Shown here piece by piece: positions 34,799 through 43,215 of a stretch of DNA of 64,000 bases. The notes beneath the pieces were generated by a model. The model was given only the letters and a program-made list of their open reading frames with translations, made no database searches and was not told the origin of the DNA. This DNA is from Symbiodinium natans (Eukaryota > Sar > Dinophyceae > Suessiales > Symbiodiniaceae), in assembly GCA_905221605.1 (NCBI GenBank), contig CAJNDS010002282.1, positions 124,001 through 188,000 of the forward strand, in the 5' to 3' direction. The stretch's first letter is position 1, and every line of letters begins with the position of its first letter. The translations under genes were made by a program, and so were the position numbers.

Positions 34799-37028
34799 GA
34801 GTAGGAGCAGGAGCCGGAGCAGGTAGGAGTAGGAGTAGGAGTATCATTGTTGTTGTTGGTTGTTAGTTGCTGGTTGTTGCTTGAGGTTTGTTGTTTGTTG
34901 TGAGCTTTGGGACACATGTTAAGTTCGCTGTGGTTAGCAGGCCGGTGCTCCTGGTCGTCCACGCCTTTCCGCGGAGCCGCAGACCTTGGAGGAGTGGAAG
35001 GACTTGGTCCCTGGCTTTGACTGGATGTACTTCTCTGCCATTCTTTGCTACGTTGCATGTTTGCAACTCCACAATCGCACACAAAACTTCTGAAAAGAAA
35101 CATGCCCATTCCGAGACAAGGTCGGCCAGATCGAGGAGAACATGAGCGAAAATGCCGAAACAAGACGGTCATTGGCGAGACGACTTCAGCAGAACAAAGA
35201 AGCAGGCTCGCAGCAGCACGAGTCGTAGCTTCAGGCTGTCCTCAAGACCCAGAGAGTGTGCAAAGATTCCTATGGCAACGGTACGCCACGACGATGCTGG
35301 AGGGTTCCTTGTGTGTTGAAGGCACCCCGCTGACATCATCTTTGCATGTCGGGCAGTCGACTTGAAAGTCCTTTGTCTCATGTCCGCCGCAAAGTGTGGT
35401 GCTGAACGCTGCCAGGTAAAGAGCTCCAAGCTCAGCTGACGCGGCGAGTACTGAATGAGGCTGCTTGGGATACCAAATCTCGGCGGAAACTTGTGGCCTC
35501 ATTGGCCTCCCGGAGCGCCACAGTCACTACATCATTTAGACAAAGCAACAGAACTAAAGATAACTAAAAGTAACCTGACATGGAAGCCGACCTTGATGTC
35601 CAAAGAAAACGCTGAACTCTGAAGAAGCACGCAAGCCTAGCAGACATGGGAAACATGTTTCTACCCGGATTCTACCCATGTAAACGGTTAAGTTGGTACA
35701 GTGCAGCCGGTCGGCCGTCAATCGAAGCCCGCTTGTCATAGAGAATGGTCCAAAGTCCCACGACGTCCACGACGTTTGCTTAGACACTTGCACGCTGCGC
35801 GCTTCACTGGAAGCCCTAAAGCCCCCAGAGAGGCCAATGTCCCTTAATTCAGGAATATACTTTAAATCATATTCAGGACCCGTTTATGATTCAAGGTATA
35901 GGTATATTTTCCTTCATTATAAGGGGTATTTTGGGCTCTCCGGACCTGAACCCCAAACTCGCTTTCAGGACTTGCGGGCCTTCCTTGAGTTGATCCAGCG
36001 AGTGCAGGCCGCGAGGGGACCTTGGAACGCTAGTTTAGTACAGAAGGTACTCTGCTTTGTCTCAAACTTCCGCAGCTGTTGCGCAACTTATACAATGCTT
36101 CATTCAGCCTTCGTAATATATGCTCAGTGCCCGGTGTAGGTCTTGGAATACGAGCGCCTGGAGCTGGACCACTTCTGGGAAATCCACCGGCGACGGCTGG
36201 AGGACAGAGACTTGGAGCGACTTGGAACGCAACACAGAATGCGCACACACACGCACACACACACACACACACACGCACACACTCACACACGCACACACTC
36301 ACACACTCACACCGCCGCAGCACACCTCTCTGCTCAGAAGTACGGTTTAGCACAGTTGTGGGCCATGTAGACATGTCGCATGCTGGCTGCTGGTCGGAGC
36401 ACGGACAAAAGTCTTGTGGCGTGTGATGTATACGGGTCATCTTACATTATCCTAATTTTATACGATCTCTTACTTTATCACGGGTAGAAAGTAATACTAC
36501 CATATTCCTATATCATTACATCAGCACAGTTGCAACTGGTTGTATCATTATACATATTGTTGTTGTAAATATGAGACGAAGATAACAATTTTGCTGTTAC
36601 ATGATTATAGCATTATATCATTATGGCATTGTAATATTGTTAGTTTTTAGATACGGGGATTCTTAAGTTATTAGGATACTAAACTATTAGAATTGGCATA
36701 CTTTATTCGTATAGTATTACATTATTTTGTTATGGCATCGTTGTGTTATTATATTCTTACGGTATTCTGTTATGATCATATACTATTCTCATATTATTTG
36801 ACTATTATTTGTATGGTTGTATGATTGTATTGTTGCATTATTGTATGATTGTACTGTTGTACTATTGTATTATTGTGCTAGTGTATCATTGTATTATCAC
36901 ATCATCATACTGTTAATGTTCTTTCATTTTCTAGCGACAGCGTTGTCAGGATTGCAATGCTTCGAGAGCAACTGCGCCTCCGCAATGACCACATCCTGGC
37001 CCAACGAAAGAGTCTGCCAAGCGAGCCA
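27563..37028 (+). CDS. Kinesin-8-like motor protein, at least 18 exons
   Basis: Microtubule motor ATPase. Motor exons in order: 27563-27603 ([13 protein letters not shown], the N-terminal RVRP strand); 27845-28014 ([14 protein letters not shown]); 28482-28532 ([12 protein letters not shown]); 29081-29126 ([15 protein letters not shown], the P-loop); 29283-29342 ([18 protein letters not shown]); 29477-29593 ([12 protein letters not shown] and LDLREDP); 32083-32151 ([17 protein letters not shown]); 32392-32787 ([12 protein letters not shown] switch [10 protein letters not shown] switch [30 protein letters not shown], ending KYANRAKNI). Stalk exons: 33282-33314, 33403-33461, 33731-33817, about 33994-34048, 35130-35218, 35433-35545, from 35969, 36140-36238 and 36935-37028, all coiled coil. 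The [16 protein letters not shown] and [14 protein letters not shown] words point to kinesin-8. Most acceptors are AG; donors include GTGAGC, GTAAGT and GC (32152). The exon between the FDQAFGAD and P-loop exons was not found. Confidence 0.85.
28192..28242. repeat. Interstitial CCCTAAA array (kinesin intron)
   Basis: About six to seven CCCTAAA or variant units (CCCTGAA, CCCTACA, CCCTAGA) in an intron of the kinesin gene between the second and third recognised motor exons. Confidence 0.85.
28760..28860. repeat. AT-rich microsatellite
   Basis: TATATAAATACATAAATATG followed by (TA)n and TTTATT-rich sequence, in a kinesin intron. Confidence 0.8.
29660..29740. repeat. TG/TA microsatellite
   Basis: (GT)n, (TA)n and GTATGTAT runs right after the VEVYNEV kinesin exon. 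Confidence 0.75.
30148..30401. repeat. Imperfect direct repeat pair of about 70 bp
   Basis: 30148-30214 and 30332-30401 both begin CCTCGATTTRGGTGCTGC and end GCTGAAGCAGCACG, with about 80 percent identity by eye and a spacing of 184 bp. Each copy also has partly self-complementary GCTGCTTCAGC/GCTGAAGCAGC words. It lies in the large kinesin intron upstream of the CIA30 gene. A third, shorter related word (AGAAGAAACATGCC) occurs at 30290 and again as AAAAGAAACATGCC at 35094. Confidence 0.65.
30862..30881 (+). other. Possible degenerate spliced-leader relic
   Basis: CCGCAACTGTTCGGCGCAAG aligns to the last 21 bases of the conserved dinoflagellate spliced leader (which ends CCATTTTGGCTCAAG) with about 14 matches and one gap. 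It lies 73 bp upstream of the chosen CIA30 start on the same strand. Identity is low, so chance is possible. Confidence 0.3.
30955..31581 (+). CDS. CIA30-family protein (complex I assembly factor-like), intronless
   Basis: A single exon of 208 codons. I chose the ATG at 30955 because it opens a classic targeting leader: [19 protein letters not shown], basic then Ala-rich, ending near TTALA-DSK. The body matches the CIA30/NDUFAF1 beta-sandwich family: [20 protein letters not shown] near the start, then [48 protein letters not shown] and the C-terminal [10 protein letters not shown]-like [11 protein letters not shown] with FELELSSL. Family members help assemble mitochondrial complex I, or in plastids related proteins act in photosynthetic or thylakoid roles; which applies here is not clear from the sequence. 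Length is near complete for the domain. The gene lies wholly inside a kinesin intron, on the same strand, and is intronless among heavily split neighbours, suggesting insertion of a reverse-transcribed copy. Confidence 0.8.
   Translation: MRSTAGLRRAAAVAAAALATTCTTALADSKSAAVPLLGGQASWHFGKWQAITDAVRGGVSTASLVPSKVGAKFQGTLDPSKLKAGFAGVNLDIAELPKPLTDFTGLQLHVANADGREYTLLLKLRGAKSGTSYQVRFTPKPDSSLEAPFTDFAGYYRGRPDPAAAALRLEDVGTIALQIASNFQQQSGDFELELSSLAGLQDASQQMV
32859..32963. mobile_element. Fold-back element, family E (kinesin intron)
   Basis: Left arm GAGCCCTTTATACCCCTTAA and TTAAGACATATACC; right arm reads, on the other strand, GAGCCCAATGCCCCTGAAAG and AAGGCATCTACC. It lies 71 bp after the donor of the last motor exon. 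Related copies at 35827-35941 and 37904-38008 share the CCCTTAATT...AAGG layout and TIR-like ends. Confidence 0.7.
33344..33381. repeat. Interstitial CCCTAAA array (kinesin intron)
   Basis: Five CCCTAAA units ending about 20 bp before the acceptor of the [16 protein letters not shown] exon. Confidence 0.9.
33912..33985. repeat. Interstitial CCCTAAA array, degenerate
   Basis: About eight heptamers with variants (CCCTAGC, CCCTACA, CCTTAAA, CCCCAAG), directly upstream of a short coiled-coil exon of the kinesin. Confidence 0.85.
34491..34865. repeat. GTG/GTA trinucleotide repeat tract
   Basis: (GTG)n at 34491-34565 with two copies of a GGTATAGTCGTGG phrase, then (GTA)n for about 230 bp, ending in GGAGTAGGAGCA-type units. 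Poly-Val, poly-Thr and poly-Tyr frames are composition artefacts. Located in a kinesin intron. Confidence 0.9.
35827..35941. mobile_element. Fold-back element, family E (kinesin intron)
   Basis: Left arm AGAGGCCAATGTCCCTTAAT with TCAGGAATATAC; right arm on the opposite strand reads GGAGAGCCCAAAATACCCCT, TATAATGAAGGAAAATATAC. It ends 27 bp before the acceptor of the [13 protein letters not shown] exon (35969). Confidence 0.75.
36241..36316. repeat. CA microsatellite
   Basis: (CA)n with ACTCACAC interruptions immediately after the [16 protein letters not shown] coiled-coil exon. Confidence 0.9.
36430..36932. repeat. AT-rich low-complexity intron
   Basis: About 500 bp dominated by ATTATA, TATTGT and GTATTATT words with slowly changing short periodicity (for example TTGTATGATTGTA repeated near 36810-36880). 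It ends in a pyrimidine-rich TTCATTTTCTAG acceptor for the coiled-coil exon at 36935. Much lower GC than its surroundings. Confidence 0.8.
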
Positions 37029-37903
37029 CAGGGGCAGCTGCTTGGCTACGCTCAGGGCAGATCGGGTTGTGCACCTTGCGCATGTTTCTGCCAATGTGGC
37101 AATATGTCCGCAAATTCCAGACATGCGCGGCTCGGGTCGGCATTAGGCTGCGGAAAGCCAGGGTTGAATTGTCACCTCCCAGAGTCGACTTATGTCCCGA
37201 TCGTGGTCAAACATGATGCTGAGGCTGGGAGACAGAGCCTTCCTCCTGGGAGCCACGTCAGAGATGCAACTAGGCCGTGAGGAGGCTGTCGGTTCCAGTG
37301 TTGGCTTAAAGGGTGCTTATGGCTGACAGCCCGGTCCCTGCATTGCGAGCTGAGGCCGGTCCAAGATCACGGACCTTTGCGGATCATGCAAGCTTGGGCG
37401 CCAGCAGCCAAGGAGAAATCCGTGAGTCGACACCCCTGGATCCTGCCTGGCTTCAAAAACATGTCGAAGATTAGGGCACGAACCAGGAGTTGATAGGCTT
37501 GAGGAAGGGCCGCTCTCACCTGCCCAGTTGGCTGATTCTAATCTCTAAGCGTCAGACTTGGGTCAGACATGCCTTGCGTGGCTCTCAACAAAGAACGCTC
37601 ACGAAATCATGGCTTGTGAGCATGAACGTATCAGACGTCAAGCTGTTGCATGCTGCTAGGGTGCCTGAAACTGTAAAGCCTCCTGTCAAGCATGAACGGA
37701 CTCAGAAAAGTTCAGTAGCTCGAAGCGGCGTCGTGTTTGTTTCCTGGTTTCTTTGATGGGGTCTGGCCGTGGAAGGAGGCGGATGAGTTCGAGCATTGGG
37801 ATAGCCGCCCACTGCGACAGCGGGAGCGGACAGCTTCCTACATCGGGCAGGCGGTTTCTCGTTGTCAGCGGTTTTCAGCGGCATCATACCGTTTCGCGCA
37901 GGG

Positions 37904-38008
37904 CTCCAATACTGCTTAATTATAAGGAATATTCAAATTCCTTAAAATGTGAAAGCGTTCCTGGTAAGGTTTAAGGAGTATTCCTTATTAATTAAGGGGT
38001 ATTTGGAG
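37904..38008. mobile_element. Fold-back element, family E (kinesin 3' region)
   Basis: Left arm CTCCAATACTGCTTAATTAT and AAGGAATATTC; right arm on the opposite strand CTCCAAATACCCCTTAATTA and ATAAGGAATACTC, a very good inverted repeat of about 30 bp. No coding capacity. Third copy of the family in the kinesin region. Confidence 0.8.
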
Positions 38009-38173
38009 TCTCTGGGCGGCTGCCAGTTTTCAGGGCCTTGTTTCAGGTGAGTCCACGGGAGTCCTCGGAGTTAGAGCGCTGCCTGTCAATGCACGTCTGC
38101 TCCTGAGTGATGGGTTGCTGCGACGTTGTGTTGCCAGTGATTGCGGCGGCTAATCCAGGCATTAAACTGGGCA

Positions 38174-38264
38174 TTTCCCTAAACAGGGGTACGCCCTGTA
38201 TACCCCAAATAGAATAGAATCTCCTTACAGGGACCCCCAAGAAGGGTACCCCTATTTTCGGAAA
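38174..38264. mobile_element. Fold-back element, family F
   Basis: Left end TTTCCCTAAACAGGGGTAC pairs with right end whose complement is TTTCCGAAAATAGGGGTACC. The right-end word CCCCTATTTTCGGAAACCC (38249-38267) is identical to 16233-16251, where a second, less clear copy probably lies (about 16205-16252). Confidence 0.65.
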
Positions 38265-38271
38265 CCCTTAA

Positions 38272-39105
38272 ATGAAGCATGGCATGACAGTCACATGCAG
38301 CCATGCAGCTTCAGCGATTAAGGACAAGGCGATCAACTGGAGAGCCCTGGAAGTGCCTTTGGCCTCGCAGATCAAGGGGCTCGCCCTCTTGCAAGAGGAT
38401 GGTGGCAAAGTGCCGAGACACCTGTCTGCACACTGCGGGCCCCTCCTCCCCTCTCCTTCCCGCGCCCTACTGGCCAGTTCGGGTTGCAAGGCGCTTTATA
38501 AGGTGGCTATGGCCAAGACAGAAGCCCTAGCTCCCCGTTGTGTCTATGTTGAGTGTTTTTGAACGCTTCAAAGGCCATGAACGCGCTAATACCGATGTTG
38601 GTGTCGGGCGCTGTGTCATGTTGCGCCTGGCGCCAATCCTTACGTTCGCATTGCACCCTTGATCCTGTCAGGATTGCTTGCACAGCCTCCGCTGCCGCTG
38701 GCGCATGTCCCGCAGCCACCACTCTCAGGAAAGCCAGGGCGACACCTGACGAGTTTGGCGGCACACGGCGTTGCACCAGCACCAGTGCAAACAGCGCGTC
38801 GTCCGCATCACGCTCATGCCGAACACCGCTCGCCGCCACCAATGCGTACAGGCATCAGTGGCGCCAGCGACGCATCCCTTAGTGGGCGTCCGAGCCGTGC
38901 AATGGAGGCACGAAGCCCGGCTCTCGCGAGACAAGGAGCTCCGTCGGCCCTTCGGGCCTATGGCGTGTCTCCGGCATATCGGGAGCTTCACAGGGACCAG
39001 CGCCAGATGGATAGGAACGGAGCCCATCACCGGAAGAGCAGCCCCTGGCGCTCGCGCGGGATCGGGAAGGCTGGAAAGTTTTTAGTTCACATGCAAGGCA
39101 GATAG
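38272..39105 (+). CDS. Possible kinesin tail exons (Pro/Arg/Ser-rich)
   Basis: A plus-strand frame from 38272 reads SAIKDKAINWRALEVPLASQ, and another from about 38659 to 39105 encodes a low-complexity basic, Pro/Ala/Ser-rich region (PPLSGKPGRHLTSLAAHG, then RQGAPSALRAYGVSPAYREL) ending in a stop. Disordered basic tails are common in kinesin-8, and the strand and position fit, but nothing in the sequence proves the link. Overlapping frames on the minus strand are similarly open because of composition. Confidence 0.3.
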
Positions 39106-40967
39106 ACTCATCTTTCGCCATCCGGGCAGATCGAAAGGCTGCCACTACAGAATAGTGAGCCACAGCCAAAAGCACAAGCTGCCTTAGACTACACAAAATC
39201 AATGCGCCCAGGATGGTGACACCCATTCGGGACCGTTCGTCAATTCGCTTGCATGAGTTTGCAGTTGATGGAGTTCCCAAAGCAGGTTAGTGATGCAATG
39301 TGCCCTGACGTTCAGCCGTTCTTTCAGCAGCGGATCCAGAAGTTGTACCAGTGGCCCATGCCAAGCACCGCCTTGCATGTCTTTCGAGGCGCACAAGAAT
39401 ACCAGTCGTCTCGTTCTCACCATGACGTTGATCGCATGAGTCCTTCCAAAGGAAGACAGCCGCGAAAAATTGCGAATTCTGCCGAGTATTGCCGAACGCC
39501 TTCTCGTCACGACTTGTCGCAGCAGGTCAATGTGATTCACCGCCATCGTTGTTTTGCAACAGTTGCTAACTTCTTTGTGGCCAGGCTGGGCAGCAAGAGT
39601 TGGAGATGGCACTGCACTTTGCTGAGAGTGGGGAGCCGGTCTTCATCATGGTGCAACTGCTTGCAGCCATGCGGGTTTTCGCAGATCCTGAGGCCCCATC
39701 GCGCACAGTCCCCGCGCTCCAGCGAGGCACCACATCCGCCTCGATCTCACTCTCTAAGACCCTGAAGCCTTACAGCAAGTGCCGTAGATATCGTAAGCTT
39801 GCATGCAGAGAGGGACTGCGTGAGGACTGCATATGCCAGTAAGCGTTGACTTGCAGACACGCACGCAGGCATCTTTATGTATGGGCAGGAGAAGACATTC
39901 GCAGTTGGTGGGACATTGATATGCACATAGGTTTCAGTATTGGCTAAAGCCTTGAGGCTATCTTGTCTAGGAATAGTTTGAGAGGCTTTACAGGGCCAAC
40001 CGTGAAGTAGTCAGTAAGATGCGCAAAAATCGGACCACGGACCCTGAACCTTGTGAAGACCTTCGTGCCAACTTGTAGCTCTGAATAGTCTTGTGGACAG
40101 GTTTCAAAGATCAGGTTCCGGAAGTTCCGCAGCCTTTAAACAATGCTGAGGCAAATTTGGGCCCTCAATGTAGCAAGATGCTAAGCTAAGCCAAGCAACA
40201 ATGGCAAGCAAGAGCCGTTCGGAAGGCGCATGAGATCTGACAAGGAGGTCCTCGTGCAACTTGCCCAAAGACATTCAAGGACATTTGCTGCTGTCCTATG
40301 CAATGCATCCATATGCATCCGGCTTCCGAACCAGGTGGGTTTGTTTAGGATTCCGGCTGCTCTGGGTAGCTTAAGGGAGCGCTGCATTGGAGAGTCCATA
40401 ATGAGCTTTGGAACTGGCTGCCCGCATGGTCCGCATAGGCATGGCTGGCTGGATCTCAGGTCGTACACAGCAGCACCCGAAGACCTGCATCCCGACTTCA
40501 CCTTCTCCAAAAAGTTGGCGCTCGGGCTGTTTGGTGAAACCTCGCGATTGCCACCGGGCAACCTTGAAGAACAACTTGTGCTCGAAGTCCTGCGCTGCTC
40601 CCACAGCCCTTCAGGCAGAACGTTGCAAGGAGGTCCTTGTCGTGACGGAGCGTCCGCTCTTGACGACACATGTGATGCATTGAAAGCCAAGCAGCAGGAA
40701 AAGATCTGAACGACGCAGAAGCCCCAAGCCTAAGCCACGGGTTTCGAGGTTGAGACCAGTCATGGAACCTTCATGGCGGCTCCAGCTTAGGGTGTGTCGG
40801 GACCGGACACGCCTCGGATGTTGGACGCAGGCTGATTTTCCAGGGCTCCTGGCCCAAGGGTTCCTCCCTTGACCCCTCTTTCCCCTGGTGAATGTAAAGG
40901 AGACGCTTATTCCTGTACTGTGTTCCCCTCTTTCCCCTCTTCACTGTGAAGGAGAGAGACTCTTTAA
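39106..40967. other. Unassigned region with two possible exons
   Basis: At 39580-39740 a plus frame after a CCAG reads QELEMALHFAESGEPVFIMV, QLLAAMRVFADPEAP, an amphipathic helix-like stretch that could be an exon. A 159-codon plus frame at 40230-40709 (start MRSDKEVLVQLAQRHSRTFA) has no recognised family. Neither has convincing flanks, and other frames are also open. Confidence 0.35.
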
Positions 40968-40989
40968 TCCGCAGTGCCTTTGGCTCAAA
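40968..40989 (+). other. Candidate spliced-leader relic
   Basis: Begins TCCGCAG and ends TTTGGCTCAAA. Aligned without gaps to the 22-base dinoflagellate spliced leader (start TCCGTAG, end CCATTTTGGCTCAAG) it matches at 16 positions, including a run of ten at the 3' end. Such relics mark mRNAs that were reverse-transcribed and reinserted. It points toward a short open frame at 41003-41245. Confidence 0.5.
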
Positions 40990-41041
40990 CTGAAGCCAAG
41001 AAGTGCCCTTGCTGGGAGAGCGTGGCCTGACCTTTCTCATG

Positions 41042-41245
41042 GATGTCATGTCCTGTCTTGATGCAACTCTCCGCAAGTGTTTGGATGCAGACAGCATCTG
41101 CAGCCACAGACTGAGGACCCATCATGAAGGGGCTGGCCCCGAGAAGCAGAAGCCTTCTGGCAGTCGTTGCTATGGCTCTCCAGCTTCAACAGTACTTCAT
41201 GCGTTAGTGCTGTTGGTCACCCGGACATTCACCGACACTTCGTGA
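41042..41245 (+). CDS. Short ORF downstream of spliced-leader relic, unknown
   Basis: From the ATG at 41042 the frame encodes MDVMSCLDATLRKCLDADSI and continues for 67 codons to TGA at 41243-41245, ending in a hydrophobic stretch STVLHALVLLVTRTF. An in-frame extension upstream to 41003 exists without an ATG. No domain recognised. It is considered only because of the leader-like sequence 53 bp upstream on the same strand; a decayed retrocopy is the likeliest reading. Confidence 0.3.
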   Translation, partial: DVMSCLDATLRKCLDADSICSHRLRTHHEGAGPEKQKPSGSRCYGSPASTVLHALVLLVTRTFTDTS

Positions 41246-41617
41246 TTCTGTATGTAGGCTACTTGCGCTCGCTGCGCCATGCTGTCCCGTTGTTGGGTTG
41301 AAAAACTGTTGATTCGTATTGAGCCCATGTACCTTCTGAGGTATTGGCAGCGCGGGCATGCCTCACTCCATCGTTTGTCTGAACCTCATGACCTTGTTGT
41401 CCAGGAACCTTTGAGCCCTGAGTCAGCCTTTCTATCACCAGCTAATTTTCGGGATGGCCTGTCCAAGCCCTCAGCTCTCAAGTCAAGGCGATTCATGGCC
41501 CATGTACACCTACGTGCATTCGGGAAGCTCGAATAGTGAACCTCTGAGAGGCCAGAAGACCTCAAACCACATCCGGCAGGAGTGGGGCCAGACATAGTTT
41601 CAGAAGGTTCGGCCCTT

Positions 41618-41667
41618 CCTAAACCCTAAACCCTAAACCCTAAACCCTAAACCCTAAACCCTAAACG
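41618..41667. repeat. Interstitial CCCTAAA array
   Basis: Seven uninterrupted CCCTAAA units, the longest perfect array in the window, in the CCCTAAA orientation and about 22 kb from the right edge. Confidence 0.95.
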
Positions 41668-41817
41668 GCAACCTGCGGACGGCAAGGTCGCTCCGCGAAC
41701 TGCGCCTGCGCAGCCTGTGATGGCGCTCAGCCTCGCGCAGGCGCCCCATTTGAAGCTTAAGAGCTTAAGAGCTTAAGGGGGCATTCCTCTAAGTTCATGT
41801 GAAAAAACGGACCCACT

Positions 41818-42282
41818 GGAAGGTTCATGGGTAGTCATAAGTAGGGTGACAAGCACCCTAGTGTGCAAGTATAGTTGCCGTACGTATACTAATCCCCTCC
41901 CCCTAATACTAAATCTGCCCCCCCCCCCCCCCCCCGAAATTCTAAAATTCGCCTCGGCCGGAAAAATGTTTAAAATTGGGGTCCTAAACCCGAAAACCTG
42001 AAATCGAAGGAGTGTAGGGTTTGGAGTTTGTGGTTCTGGCTTCAGTTAGGGTTTAGCCTTAATCCCTAAACCCGAATTACCCTCATCGAAAACCCTAATG
42101 GCTCAACCCCTGGGCTGAGGCCAGCACCCCCCCCCCCCCCTCCCCCCCTAATTCTCAAACAGGTTTAGTATTGGGCTGGGTGCCGGGAGGACCCGGCAAA
42201 AGTTATATTTAAAATAAAATTAGGGTGGGGTTTGTTACTAGGGGGAAGCGATTACTACTTTCAACTACCCGAATGAACCTTC
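41818..42282. mobile_element. Family C fold-back element with internal insert
   Basis: Left end GGAAGGTTCATGGGTAGTCA with TAAGTAGGG, right end CAACTACCCGAATGAACCTTC, an inverted pair. The distance (465 bp) is about four times that of other family C copies; the extra part (roughly 41900-42235) holds poly-C runs and CCCTAAACC-like words, so the element appears to be interrupted by a later insertion. Confidence 0.6.
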
Positions 42283-42973
42283 AAGCAGAGTATGTCAGCA
42301 AGGCATGAGACCGGCTTGTGCTGTCTGCTGTCTTCCTCGGCTGAGTTTCCCCCCACGGCTCTAGAGTCGGTCGAGTGGAGTTTCCCACTTCGGTAGGTTC
42401 TGGCGCCAGCTCCTGCGAGCGCTGAGGTCAATCAGGAGGAGCAGACTTTGGATCATGCATGCGGCACCTTATTGGGGTTCCTATTGTGACTGATGTTAGG
42501 GGACCCTGTCGTAAACCCACATGTATGTTCGATTGAAAGTTGTACTACTACTGTAGCTGCCAAAACAGGCAGATGCCGTGGCAGGGTGCCAGAGCAAAGC
42601 AGCAAACAGGCCTACTTTGCCGCAGCTGGCATCGACCCAAACGAGGTTCGTGGCGAGATGATAGACCAGCCACCACCTTAGCGAATTCTCGCGCATGACG
42701 TCCAGATGCGCTATCGTAAGCCTAGTACTGCGCACGTGCGCCTGACGCGAAGCGCGCAGGATGGACATGGAACGTTTGCTCATCGAAATGAGGGCTGTGC
42801 TACCACTTGTCGCTGTATCCTGCTACCTCCGAGTTGCGCATCCAGGTGTCAGAGCAAGTTTCAGATACAACCACCCAATTTGCTCCTAGGATGTCGGATA
42901 CAGATGCGGCTGCCCCCTCAGACTCGAAGCTCTTGTTGCCATGTTCTCGGATGGCGGGCCAGAGTACACCAAG

Positions 42974-43215
42974 AACCCTAAACCCTAGACCCTAAACTCT
43001 AAACCAAGGCACTCCTTGGTGCGACGGACTTCTTTTGGGGGATTATGGTGCCATTCACTGCTGGTCTCGGCCTGGTCATCTGGCTGCACTTCAGTTTAGG
43101 GTTTAGGGTTTAGGGTTTCTCATGAAATATCTTGGGGGAAGTATGAGTTTCCCCGACCGACTTCCCAAGCACGGATGCAAAAAGAAAAGGGCTTAGGGTT
43201 TAGGGCTCCTGCAGC
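42974..43215. repeat. CCCTAAA and TTTAGGG tracts
   Basis: CCCTAAA at 42974-43003 and TTTAGGG at 43093-43119 and 43194-43205, opposite orientation within 250 bp. Confidence 0.8.

Noticed and set aside
34341-35172. Poly-Thr, poly-Val and poly-Tyr ORFs
   Set aside because: Products of a GTG/GTA trinucleotide tract in an intron.
41618-41667. True chromosome end
   Set aside because: The array is only seven units, interior, and followed by more unique sequence and genes.
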